Shown: in pieces, positions 48,160 through 59,790 of the stretch
Layout: each line of letters begins with the position of its first letter
Numbering within the stretch: position 1 is the stretch's first letter
DNA from: Pelobates cultripes
Lineage: Eukaryota > Chordata > Amphibia > Anura > Pelobatidae
Length of the DNA: 64,000 nucleotides
NCBI GenBank assembly: GCA_933207985.1
Contig: OW240921.1
Span: 97,620,167-97,684,166, forward strand
Direction of reading: 5' to 3'
Made by a program: the position numbers and the translations under genes
The notes under the pieces: generated by a model
The model's database searches: none
What the model was told of the DNA's origin: nothing
The model's input: only the letters and a program-made list of their open reading frames with translations

Positions 48160-49060
48160 TTAAAATTAGGGATTTCATATCATAAAACACCTGGATCCAG
48201 CTCTCCTCCAAGAGAGTATCGCAGGTATAGCAGTGATTATAGCAGTATAGCTGTTCCCCTCACACATGAGCCAAGGCTTAATGCTGGGAGTAAGACTTTT
48301 TTATGCAGGGCCACACACGGCTTTTTATGACAAAGCCCATGCAAGGGGTTTCCTACACAAAACAACAGGGTAATCCCTCCCCTGTACCTGGCAGATAGTT
48401 GAGTAAGGAACTGTACAAACTCAATTATCTCCAGGCACAGAAAACACAAATTTTACTGACACCCCAAAAGTAAGCCCAAAACACATGAAAACCCCACAAA
48501 AGTCACATCCCCAGATAGCCCCAATCTGGATGACCAACATATCCAAAAATCACCCAGATTGGTTCAGGGGTTCGGGTTTTCCATGGAAGTCTCTTTTTGA
48601 CCGACCGCACACATGGCTTAAGCACACAATAGTTCCATGAAGTCAGTGCTAGCGGTCGGTCAACTTCGGTAACATAAAAACGAAAGAATTACTGAACGTA
48701 GTCTATATTTGAACCATGAAGCTTGTTCCCCTCATCTAGATGAACGATTCCACTGAACAGTGTTCTTCTATTTTCTACAGAACCAAACGCAGGTGATGAT
48801 GGAAGTCCAGCGGTATTCAGGGGTTTCAGTGTCAGATTTTAGTTCCATGAACTCGACAGCCAAACACCGCTTCCTGCGTTCATATGAACAAGATGGCCGC
48901 CACCTTGTGGTCGCTCATACGAATTGCGGCCACCCAGACAAACAATTAGAACACTGAGATGAGAACTTTCACAAGGTGTTAATAGGGTTTAACAAGCCCC
49001 TGGGTGGTCCATGGTTCGTGCATCTGTTCGGTTCCCGAACAGTACAGGCACATGGCACGA
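48160..49060 (-). mobile_element. LTR-like dispersed repeat, copy 2 (inverted)
   Basis: The reverse complement aligns with 7550-8300, sharing the gataattgagtttgt, cccagcattaagcc and ctgcgatactc-type blocks and the gttcggttcccgaac-like region. Diverged, without open frames. TG...CA ends were not fixed. Confidence 0.45.
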
Positions 49061-49164
49061 CCAAAGTCTTTTAACAGGGTTTTTGCAGGGCCCATAGTCT
49101 TTGGGCAGGAGGCTAGCCAACAGGCCCCTCTAGGAACACGTGGCAGAGGCATTTCTGCCACAGT

Positions 49165-49347
49165 CCTCTATAAATAGAGACACTAAAGTGAGAATTTACA
49201 GAAAATTAAAGTGAATTAAAGAAAATTTCAAGGTCAGAATACCTGAACTGGCAGCATAGTTGGACAAATCTTCAAATTACGCTATTTTGGTCCTACATTT
49301 TAAATTCACTTTGATTTCCTGACAATACTTACTTTAGTAAATAACGT
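49165..49347. repeat. Fold-back MITE family B, copy 2
   Basis: cactaaagtgagaattt on the left and tactttagtaaataac on the right are inverted. The middle is aaggtcagaatacctgaact against its diverged complement. The left terminus is degraded. Confidence 0.55.
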
Positions 49348-49659
49348 TTATTTTGGAATTATTTTGGAATAATAATATAAAAAAAACATTAAAATGATAT
49401 AAAAAAAAACATTAAATATGACATAGACAATAATTCTCTTTGAAAGAAAAACTATTTGTGCCACTTCCAATTCTAATTTCACTGCTGTTTTAAGGCATGT
49501 AAATAATTGTTTACATAATAAAACAGTTATTGCTTACAGATTCTTGTATTTTTAATACCATTAGCACAAAAGTGAAATACAATATACTGCTATTTCATAT
49601 CGCACACTTTTATTTCCCTATCCATTTCTTACGACGGTGTCATTTGCTTGTGTGTCACA

Positions 49660-50030
49660 CTAATTAACATTTTGGAACTGCTTGAATGCCTATAGAAAAG
49701 CTATTAAACAGCAACTAATACACAGATGCCAGCGACTTGAAAACTTTTTTCCCCCTTGGCATGCCCATTCATTAATGGTTTTTAATGCGATGGCCCTGAA
49801 AAGAAGCTTCTACAATAATCTCTGAAAAGAATGTCTTCTTATTTCTCGAGAAGACCTCAGTCTTAGCCCTAACATTTCATTAGTCAATAGTATAGAAACT
49901 TTCTAACTCTGCACCCTAATCATTACATATTAATTTACCTCCTTTCTTTAAAGTTCTGCATTGTCTTAGCGTTTATTGATTGCCATCCGGTTACTGAAAT
50001 GTAATCTAAATCTTTCTTTTGTGGCTTTTT
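49660..50030. other. Candidate conserved non-coding element
   Basis: Balanced, repeat-poor text with many TAAT/ATTA cores (cattcattaatggtttttaa, catttcattagtcaatag). No open frame. Its texture and its pairing with 50335-50590 suggest a regulatory cluster, but no alignment supports it here. Confidence 0.25.
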
Positions 50031-50334
50031 AATTTAGATCTCTTTCTGTTTTGTTTTTGTAGTTTTTTTTTTTTACTCTGAATGACCCAAGTAATGAATG
50101 ATATTTAGGAAGACATTTCTGAAGGTGGTGAAGTTAGCGTGAGTATCTACTCAAGCGATAAAGCACATCTTTCATAGCTACCAATGTGTTTTCTCCCCTG
50201 GAAGTAATTCTTATTTTTACGGGTATCCTTCTTGTAAGGCCATCTTTCAGATTCATTTATATGAATCTAATTGGCCCTATACATTCTAAGAATACTTTAA
50301 ACTTAGTGACTGCTGCTAAATAATACACTTTAAA

Positions 50335-50590
50335 ATTTGTTAATCCCTCAGCCGTCTAATCATTAAGGTAATTATTGAGCTATTTAGGCCCAGCTGCTCC
50401 TGATCAGGATATTTTGTCCTGGACAACATGCAACGTTTCCTAAAAGCACTTTCTGGAACGTGTTTCAATATAATATAATTGCAGTCATGGGATTCTATAA
50501 ATTTTTAAATACTCTGAAGGGCCCTGTGGCATTAACATTATTAATGCAGGTCTTTGGCTCCTTAGCAAGTGAGTGAAAGACATTTTTGTT
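50335..50590. other. Candidate conserved non-coding element
   Basis: Contains ccgtctaatcattaaggtaa, a cagctgctcctgatcagg block and ttaacattattaatgcagg. It is non-repetitive and without a frame. This is the most enhancer-like stretch in the window to my eye. Confidence 0.3.
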
Positions 50591-51222
50591 TCACTTTGTT
50601 TTTTTTCATGAAATATCTAGAACCTTGGCTACTTTTAATCACTGATCTGCTAATAAATTAATAATAAAAAGTTATCTACTATCCGCTTGGGCATCTCTCT
50701 ACAATCAGAGCATGTGAAAGCCATGCCCATTTTTTTTTTTAAATAAATAATATTTGGGAAGACCTCAATTTTATAAATATTTTTGGAATTAGTAAAATTA
50801 CTAATTGTTTTAAAATATAACCCAAAAAATAAATTTGGGTACTTGACGGCCACAAAATGGTCCATCCTTTTCCCATACATAAAGGAAAGCCACACATGAT
50901 GTAATAAAGTGTTGAATGGCTTGGAAAACAATATGGCCACTGAATTTTCCCTTGTTCTATGTTCTAAGATAGAAGTCCGTCAAGGTCAACCATTCTCATT
51001 TTTTTGCTGATGATCAAACAAAACCATAATGTTTGTCAGATTGTCACAAACGTAACTAGGCTTCTTAAAATCATTCAGGTCAAACATGGTTTAGAGAAGA
51101 CAACATAACCAAAGCTGTGGGAGGTAGCCACTGTTAGCAAGTAACTGGATCAAAAACACCTTGCAACAAAGGGATGAAATGCAGTGTCATTCCAAACAAC
51201 TTCAAACAAAACCAGCTGCATT
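50591..51222. other. Unique DNA, nothing recognised
   Basis: The minus-strand 96-residue frame (50650-50940) has no domain. No repeat partner was found. Confidence 0.45.
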
Positions 51223-51730
51223 TTAAGCAGCACTCCCCCCTTCCCACTGCTAAATTAGTATTTCATAGAGATACAATCTTTATGAAATACTCATTCTGAA
51301 TGTGTTGGAATTTCAAAAAAGTCAAATGATATCTTGAGACAAAGTAGGAACTATTTCATCTCAGTATATTTCCTACTCCTGACACTTCTAGACCCTGGGC
51401 AGAGCTACCGCCGAATAGAATTAACAATCTCCCAGCCATCACCATTGAGAGCTGCAGAGATATTAGCTCTGTCTATGGAGGAACCTGCGATCTCATGGGA
51501 TCCTCCATTTATCTCAAAGCTGTACTATCAGGCATGTGCGAGAGTATAGCAATGATGTTGGCAGAAGAGAACCAGCCAGAAGATGATGTCGGTGCCCACA
51601 AAGGACAGATTTTATTAAGTAATTACCCACCTTTCCATCACCCACAGGCACTGGACTACCAGCGGTGATGTTACCATAGGGGGCTTTGAAAATTATGCAA
51701 AGTCCCCAGAAGGCAGTAGTGCCGCTTTAA
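51223..51730 (+). repeat. TTAA MITE family C, copy 2
   Basis: Ends ttaagcagcact and agtgccgctttaa are inverted. Inside is the gtatttcatagagatacaat / tttatgaaatac palindrome. It aligns with the reverse complement of 18963-19486. The right TTAA (51727-51730) is shared with the next element. Confidence 0.8.
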
Positions 51731-51919
51731 AAGGGGAACAGTCACTTCTCAGCAATCTTAATATGCTATTGTTTGATATAAATGCCTAATTTGCATTGTG
51801 TGCCTAGGCTATGCCCTGACTGAATTGGAATGAAAATAGAGCATAACATAGAAAGGATAACACAAGGTATCGGAGGATTTTCAATGGTTTAATCCAGATG
51901 AGTGATAGCACCCCTTTAA
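51727..51919 (+). repeat. TTAA MITE, abutting family C copy
   Basis: ttaaaaggggaacagtcac on the left and gtgatagcacccctttaa on the right are inverted. It shares its first four bases with the end of the preceding MITE. About 193 bp, no frame. Confidence 0.65.
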
Positions 51920-52197
51920 GATTATATTAAACTATATAGAAAGTTTTGCCGAGTTTCTTCATGACAGCGAGACAGAAGGGAGCTCTAGGCCGGTACAGGA
52001 ATGAGCAATAAGGAACTGTTTTAGAATGGAAGTTGTGGGAAAGAGGAGACAGGGTCAAAATGAAGTATACTGCAAAACATTTTTTTTTTTTTTACAAACC
52101 TAAACAAAATTGAGCACCCGTAAACTACAGTTTATTATTTAGTCCAAAAGTTGTAAAATACAAAAAAATTGCGCTGGTGCCTGGAGGGTCCCTTTAA
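51920..52197. repeat. Possible third abutting TTAA MITE
   Basis: The stretch ends gcctggagggtccctttaa, the form of a TTAA MITE end, and begins at the TTAA that closes the previous element. The interior is not clearly paired. Confidence 0.3.
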
Positions 52198-53399
52198 GCT
52201 TTTTTAATCTTAACATACTTCTTAATTAGCAAATTCCAAAATTCTTCAAACATTAGTAGGTTGTAAAATCACATTATAAGTCAAGGAGGGAAGACCAATG
52301 GGAAATGTATTGACATTTGAAAGTGACTTAACTATAACTGTATACATTACATAATCCCAAATTTATGAAAAGTGTTTATTTCCCCCTCCCCCAATTTTAT
52401 ATAAGCAGCCACAAAAAAAAAAGTAAAATGTCACAATGTAAAACTCAATACATCCCTTAGCAATAATAAAATGGGTAAGGAATTTTTAAAACCAACCAAA
52501 CCATCCTGGTAATGACAAATCATTGCTTTATAACACCAAGAAAATTAGTTTTAGAGGAATGTCAGCTGGTTTGTAGCTTCGGCTGGATAAAGGTCTGTAT
52601 TTATGTCTTGCTAATGAGAACCCACAAAAGCAGTTTAATTGTATTTCTTTCCATATTTATTATTGGAAAAGCTTGGGTGTGTCTATTGACATTGTGTGTA
52701 CAAGTCCTGTTATGGCAACTAGGTAATACATAGCATTCCTATGAAAATGTGTAAGCAGTGGAACATTGAATACTCCTATCATACAGATCCCAGAAGATGA
52801 GACATCATGACAAGTGATGTACTTACATTACAACAAGATAGAAAAATAACAGGAAAACACACATTGGAACATAAATGTAAACTGCCTCGTCTCACGCAGC
52901 ACAGAGCTTTTTGGAATTCTTTTATGCACTATGGTAAGGTTGGCTTGACTATAACGTATTGTTAAGGATTGCAATTAACCCATTCAACATGTTATATTAG
53001 GACATTTTGAATATTTATTTCATGTACTAGTGGTTTTAATTATAGAGGAATTCATAAAAGAAAAAAGAAAAAATTGATGGATTTTTTTGTCCATTGTAAC
53101 CTTAAAAGTCCAATTACATAGCTTTCACATGGTTGGTATTTCTAGAGTTTGTGGGAGCCTCTTTGCACCTGATGGGGGCAGACCTGCCACACAGATAGGG
53201 AAGGAGGACATGTAGTATAATGGGTACACTTGAATAACAATGGCCCCCACACACCAGCATGTAATTCCAGTTTTCCAGGTGGTTGAGTAACACTGGCATG
53301 GCCCCGGTTTGTTCAACTCCCACTATGCCAAGTCTTGAACTATTAGCCAGAATTAGCCTAAAATGTACATACTACCCCAAAATGACATGACCTGCACTA
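52198..53399. other. Unique AT-rich DNA, nothing recognised
   Basis: No repeat partner and no exon signal. Overlapping frames at 53114-53323 have no domain. Confidence 0.45.
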
Positions 53400-53610
53400 G
53401 AGTGTCAGTGTGTGTAAATGCAGAATTATATTTGTTTGCAGTGTGAGTGCGTCTGCGAATACAAGGATATCTATATGAGGAGTGTAAGGGTGTGTAATAT
53501 TTCAGGAGTGTACATGAATTCACGGGTTCATATGTGTGAAATGTTTTCAGGTGAATGTATGGGTGTATTTGTGTGGAGTGGAATGTGTTTGTGTGGAATG
53601 TTAGTGAATT
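53400..53610. repeat. GT-rich decayed minisatellite
   Basis: Irregular units with gtgtgtaa, gagtgtacatg, atgtgtgaaatg and gtgtggagtggaatgtg. The open frame across it is a repeat translation. Confidence 0.55.
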
Positions 53611-54094
53611 TCCATATCACGTTTTACCTTCCCACTCCCTATTTCACTTTGCACTTCTTTCCATGCACGTTCCTTTTACCATCTATGTCAACCCACATTT
53701 TAACAACTGCAGTAGCATCCAGTGAGTTATTCAAGCTCAAAATAAATAATGACGCCATCTACTTATGCCTAATGAGTGATTAATGAACAGCACAGATAAT
53801 TAAAAATTATTTTACAAGTTGCAAGGGGAAATACTTACAATACTGCTAATTGAAAACATTTTTATATGTTGAAACAACATTTAATGCACTAATTTGTAAT
53901 TTTACATGAAATACTGGCAATTATATATCATATCGACTCCAAATATATCCATTTTATTATTTTAAATATTTTGTTTTAACTAAAATAAAAAATGTAAGAC
54001 TGGTCAGAGTAGCCATGCCTGAAATGGTCATATGGAAAGCCATGCAAAAACCTCATCAATTGCTGGTAAAAAAAAAATACACAAATGATGTGAT

Positions 54095-55925
54095 AAAAAA
54101 TACATACAGTAGGTGGAACACACATCTGATGATTAGACATGGAGCCAAATCTCAGGATATGGCTTTCATGGGTAGTGCAGAGGGACTCTTAATAGGATGT
54201 CCCCATCCTTCTTCCAGCTGATACTTGTGTAGCCTCTATGGATTTTGGAGTAATGATGAGATGAGAAATCTTCTCAAATGTAAAAGATTTTATTAGGTAA
54301 AAAAAATGAAATAAGCACAATACACTACGTGTAATAGAAGAAAGTGCTATATGGATGAAAATAAAAGTAGAAGTAAAAAGTGCAAATAAGTCCAGACTAG
54401 TCCAATATTGGTACAGCCTGATGGCTTAGTAAGTCCGATACGCGTCTCGCCCTATGGTGGGGGCTTCCTCAGTCGGTGTATATTGAGGGAGCCTCCTTGG
54501 CGTCTTTTTAAATCATACATTGCCGGCTCTTCCGGGTCAGGCTGTGCGCCCTGGCAACGCATCATGCGTTCCAATTCACACGTCAGGCTCTCCACTTCTG
54601 GGTCGCGTGACTTGCATTGTTGAAACGCAAAGTCAGCGTCACTAGAACACATGCGTATGACGTGTGCGTTCCACTGGGGTAATTTATTCGTCCGCAGAAA
54701 TCGCTGTGTTAGACTTTATGCCTATTTATGCAATAGAAATGTATACATTTGATGGGCAGAAATATTAAAAAATATCACTATAACAGAATAGTATAATGTT
54801 AATAATAAATGAAAAGCCATCTATGGGGTATGGAACATATAAAAAAAGTTAGCATTTGTCCATTCACTCAGATTTTGAGGTCTGCCATTTCTTTTAATTA
54901 GGATTCAAGGACTATATACAGATATGTTCATTTTACTCTGTATCTTATTTCTAAATCTGATTTTATATGGTTTTTTTACCCATTTTTTGTTTTCCGATTT
55001 ATAGTTATCATTTTATATGATGTATATTCTTTTTATACTATGGTTCATTTTTATAGTTTTAATATATTACTCAGGGGGTGCACCACATATTTGTTTATCT
55101 CCCTTTCACAAAAGTGTATTATTATCCACTGAGGGGGGACATTATACAAACATTTCATCTTCTTTTTAATAATATTCCATTATTCTTTCATTTAGTTTCC
55201 CACATCCCACAGTTGTTATTTTTGTCTCTTGTTCCATACCCCATAGATGGCTTTTAATTTATTATTAACATACTATTCTGTTATAGTGATATTTTTTAAT
55301 ATTTCTGCCCATCAAATGTATACATTTCTATTGCATAAATAAACAAAGTCTAACACAGCGATTTCTACGGACGAATAAAATACCCCAGTGGAACGCACAT
55401 GTCATACACGTGACACCGAAGTGGAGAGCATGACGTGTGAATTGGAACGCATGATGCGTTCCAAGGGCGCACAGCCTGACCCGGAAGAGCCCGCAATGTA
55501 TAATTGAAAAAGATGCCAAGGAGGCTCCCTCAATATACACCGACTGAGGAAGCCCCCACCATAGGGCGAGACGCGTATTGGATTTCTTCTATTGCACCTG
55601 GTGCATTTTGCTTATTTCATTTTTTTTTACCTAATCAAGTCTTTCACATTTGAGAAGATTTCTCATCTCATCATTACTCCAAAATCCATAGAGGCTACAC
55701 AAGTATCAGCTGGAAGAAGGATGGGGACATCCTATTAAGAGTCCCTCTGCACTACCCATGAAAGCCATATCCTGAGATTTGGCTCAATGTTTAATCATCA
55801 GATGTGTGTTCCACCTACTGTATGTATTTTTTAGAATTCTTTAGAGTGGTATAAGGGGTCCACAATCAGGTGCTTTGTAGCAGTTACCGCTAACACACAT
55901 ACCCATTATTGTGTATTTCACTTTT
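54095..55925. mobile_element. Giant fold-back element, about 1.83 kb
   Basis: The left arm (54095-54840) and right arm (55229-55832) are near-perfect inverted copies, from tacatacagtaggtggaaca inward through gaggctacacaagtatcagc, the cgactgaggaagcccccacc block with its gagacgcgt core, to ataccccatagatggctttt. The loop is 54841-55228. The left arm has about 90-100 extra bases (54320-54430) absent from the right. A 15-base direct repeat, cacaaatgatgtgat, flanks the whole at 54080-54094 and 55926-55940, with a 93-base unpaired tail (55833-55925) on the right. No protein is encoded. Confidence 0.8.
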
Positions 55926-56061
55926 CACAAATGATGTGATGTTAGGCCAGATTTGGAGAGTTATATAAAGTTTTCATTCACAATTAAAATATTCCAATAT
56001 AACGTTGACATTGAGATCCTGACTTTCTAACTAGGTGACAGATACATTTATACCTAGAATA

Positions 56062-56228
56062 CAGGGTTATTCTCTAAAGTGAGAACTGTTGGGAATTCCA
56101 AGTAAATTTAAAGAAACTTTTACATTTAAGGACAAGGTGTCTGAGCTGGAAGTCTAACTGATTATTTTTCAATATTTTTTCTCGTTTGGCCTTAAATTCC
56201 CAAACTTCTCACTTTATTGGATAACCCT
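56062..56228. repeat. Fold-back MITE family B, copy 3
   Basis: cagggttattctctaaagtg and cactttattggataaccctg are inverted, with gtgtctgagctgg in the middle. It lies 370 bases from another copy. Confidence 0.75.
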
Positions 56229-56310
56229 GTGATAATCTTGTGTATAAAAAAAATAATAATTTTACAATTGTTATCTTCATTCAGATGTGTAGGGAGCAGA
56301 GCCAGTGATA

Positions 56311-56344
56311 GAAATAGAGATAGACAGACAGATAGATAATAGAC

Positions 56345-56375
<31 letters not shown>

Positions 56376-56401
56376 CAGATAAGAGAGATAGACAAACAGA
56401 C

Positions 56402-56445
<44 letters not shown>

Positions 56446-56446
56446 G
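56311..56446. repeat. (GATA)n microsatellite
   Basis: Runs of gata with interspersed gaca units. The minus-strand open frames with repeated SIYLSIYL are translations of it. Confidence 0.95.
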
Positions 56447-56593
56447 TAAAATAACAGATTAAATTAGTCATTACTATATAGCTACATTTTCCTGGAAAAA
56501 GTTTTAATAATTTTTTGTAACAAGCTATTTTTGCCTAAATTTTTCAAGTTTTTACAAAGTTTTCAATTCGCTACAGTTACTGTTAACCAGTCT

Positions 56594-56728
56594 GACAGGT
56601 ATTCTCTAAAGCAAGAATTCAAAGTGAATTCAAAGTAAATTTAAAATTTAAGGTCAGTATCTCCAAACTGGCTACTTGGCCTTAAATTTGTAATTCATTT
56701 CGAATTCTCACTTTAGTAAACAACCCTG
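56594..56728. repeat. Fold-back MITE family B, copy 4
   Basis: caggtattctctaaagcaag on the left, ctcactttagtaaacaacc on the right, with gaattcaaagtgaattcaaa and its complement inside. Confidence 0.7.
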
Positions 56729-56734
56729 CGTATC

Positions 56735-57500
56735 TGTCACTGAGTGCCTGATGAGAAGTGGAGTCTTCAGCGTGGAAGTGGATTATCAGGGCCTGGTGCA
56801 GGGTAACCACACGCCCCCTGGTGTTGAGCACCAGCGTTTGCGCGGCCACATACTAGAACCCTGATGCAGCTACAGCGGATCTCAGGAACTAGGAGCTTGA
56901 TATGCAGACCTCCCAGGAACTGGATAGGGGGGCTCTGCAGCAGACATGTATCCAGTAAAGAAACAAGGCAAGGCTAGAACAGGCACCAAACATGAAAACA
57001 AGACAGAACTAGTAGAACCCAGAACCAGAGAAGGATAGGAAACATTAACTAAACATTAACTAAACAGGGGCAGGACTGGACAGGACTGTACATGGACTGG
57101 GAATACAAAATAAAACAAGACAAGATATGATAGGCAAAACATGAAGAGACATAACTAAGCACTATGTATGAAAAGTATGGGGATTTAGTTACATTATATG
57201 ATCATACATTGTATAAGCCTGCCACAACGCCAATGTACCCCATATCTGGCAGGTCCTACACTGCCTAATGTTCACTAAAAGAACCACACTAAACCACAAT
57301 AGCATTTACCTGCAAGAAAGGGCAGAGACTTGGAACACTGCTGCAGGTCCAGACTGAAACAAAAGGAAAATGGAAAACAAACGGGTGTGGCAACATAAAA
57401 TAAACATATAAATGAATCCAGGAGACTGGGAATTCCAGGGACGGAATAATGGAATGAACACAGAAACATGGCATGATGTGACAGTATCTTACAAACGGAA
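56735..57500. repeat. Probable decayed LTR or dispersed repeat
   Basis: It opens with tgtcactgagtgcctg and has GC-rich text (caccagcgtttgcgcggcca) unlike its AT-rich surroundings, then purine-rich stretches such as acaggactggacagg. No second copy was found in the window, so the call is weak. Confidence 0.25.
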
Positions 57501-57689
57501 ACACAATTTCATAAAGACCCACCAGAGGCTTGAAGAGGCACTGCAAAAATAAATCAATCGGTTTCAAGAAACTAGCCAGACTGAGATTAGCCGTTGCACT
57601 TTTTCCAGCAGGTTACAAATACAGAGTGGAAATTGAAGTACTACTGATGGCAAGACATGTGGGTCATTAAGATTAATTTGCCCTCCATC

Positions 57690-58150
57690 CACTCAGCTGC
57701 CTGCATGCCCTCTGTGGCCCTAAAAGCTGTCAAAGCACGCAATGCCTTTAAAAGTGACATGCCCATCATTGATGTTTATTACAAACTTTCACCAGAGTAG
57801 CTATGGAGACTGATGTTTTCGTAAGTCTTACGTCTACATCACCAGTCTCGTAGGATTACGTATCTCATTGAATTTTTGCAGCCGGACACATTTTCTTCAT
57901 CTAAACCAGGCAATTAAGATAGCTAAAGAACAGTAATAAAAGAAAAAAGACGTGAGACATGCTTAAAGATTGCTGTTTTACCTTCATATCATTGAAAGCC
58001 AAGGGTGAGTTTCAGGAAATCAAGTTTACCTCATACAGCTGACTGCATTTAGGCTGACATTTGTCTCAGACACATAGTAAAATCTAGCAATATGCAAAGA
58101 ATTTTCATCTCCTCAACCCACTGACCTGGAAACCCAGCAGTATATGAGCT
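57690..58150. other. Candidate conserved non-coding element
   Basis: Balanced, non-repetitive stretch with gacatgcccatcattgatgt, gatgttttcgtaagtcttac and catacagctgactgcattta. No open frame of note. It may pair with 58190-58330 as a cluster. Texture only. Confidence 0.25.
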
Positions 58151-58189
58151 TGTCTTTATCCTATTATTTATTTACTTATGTTTTAAGCT

Positions 58190-58330
58190 TGTTCTATGTT
58201 GTAGACATCTCTTTTATTGCTCTGTTTAATCCACAGAGCTCTCCGAGAAGGAATCAGTAAAAGTAGCTAGAAGCTTGAGGTTTCGTTCAAAGGTCTTTCA
58301 TCTCAGGATTTTCTGTTTTGTTCGCTAGGG
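58190..58330. other. Candidate conserved non-coding element
   Basis: tctgtttaatccacagagct and caaaggtctttcatctcagg are of the kind seen in conserved elements (the second holds a TCF-like site, caaagg). Not testable here. Confidence 0.2.
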
Positions 58331-59559
58331 CTACGAGTTTACAAAATTAAAGTGTAGGAGGAAAGGGCAGAAAGGGTCCAGTTCGCAATAATACATGTGG
58401 TTACCTACACAGAAACACTTCAAAACCAGGAGCTAATAATCTCTGTGGTCAAACAGAAAGAATAAGCAGGCGTGAAAGGAGAAATAAGGAAACTGGAAAG
58501 ATGGAGTAATCAAATAAAATAAATAAATGGGCAAACCAAAAATGTACATAGCTGTAAAACAAAATGTATATCTGCTCTGTAAACAGACATATAAAATGAA
58601 CAAACATTTATAAAAATGCAATTTTACAATCTGCAAGCTAATAATTCAAATGTAAATGCATGTGTGGGACTTAATAAACATGGAACCGGTATTAAAAATA
58701 ACCTAAAAGTCTAAAATCCATTTTTTTTGTTAAAAAAAAAATAAAATAAAAAGGCGACAGTAGGAAGTTTTTTAAATTTCCTTCCAACAATCCCTTTACC
58801 TGAAAACCATCAATGTGTGACAAATTTAGCTATTTTCATGAAAATACAATGCACATGTGCTCGTGGAGGCCACTGAAAATCACAGTGATGTAATTTATCC
58901 CATAGACTCTTCCACTGGGGCCGATATTTAATTTTTGTGCGTACGTGAGAATACATGTTGGTGATGCAAATCTAGAAAACAGCACTGCTCTGAAGGCAGA
59001 GGAATTCTCGGTATGTATCTATTTCCACATCTTACACCAATCCAGGCTTAACTTTGCATTGGTGAGTTTGTTTACAAAATATTACATAGACTGAAAAGAG
59101 GCATATGTCCATTAATTTCAGCATTTCTCTGTTTTTGCTTTTCATCCAAAAGAAGGCAAAATATACAATTTCAGGCGCTTTCCAATTTTGCAACAAACTA
59201 GGGGGAAAATCCTTCTTGACTCCAGAATATACAAAACACCAATTCTACGCACAAAAGCACACCTGCATTTAAAAGCCAACAGTACTTACAAACACACAGC
59301 CCTGCATTCAATCGCAAACACTACACACAAGTACACCACTGTTTTCCAATAGTAACAGTACATACATACAAGTTCATAAATCCCTACATACATGCAGGCA
59401 GGGTCCATGGGGCCCAACCATATGCTTGTCCAGGATCCAATCAATAATAAAGACGGCCCTGCGTCAGGGCACTCTAAACACTTTAACTTTTCCAATTATA
59501 TAAAGTTCTTATGATGCCTAAAGTGCCTCGATGTCTATAATATGATATATTTTATATAC
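58331..59559. other. Unique AT-rich DNA, nothing recognised
   Basis: No repeat partner, no frame with a domain. 58895-59060 is more balanced and could hold regulatory DNA. Confidence 0.4.
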
Positions 59560-59790
59560 ATGCACAGTCAAAGAGTCACATACATAAAGAGTTGCATAGA
59601 TGCATTGACACACAACCAACAAGTGGAAACCTACATAGACACATAATAACCAACACAGTCACATACATCATATACATACAGTCACATACACACAAACATA
59701 CATGCAAACAGTCATTTGACAGACACAGTTGCTAACATGCTCATACAATGACATAGACACATACAAACACACACACATTTTTAGTGATTA
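59560..59790. repeat. CA-rich decayed minisatellite
   Basis: Irregular units of cagtcacatacac, acacaaacatacatgc and cacacacaca. Confidence 0.65.

Noticed and set aside
56192..56471. Membrane-like protein with repeated YLSI units
   Set aside because: Translation of the GATA microsatellite.
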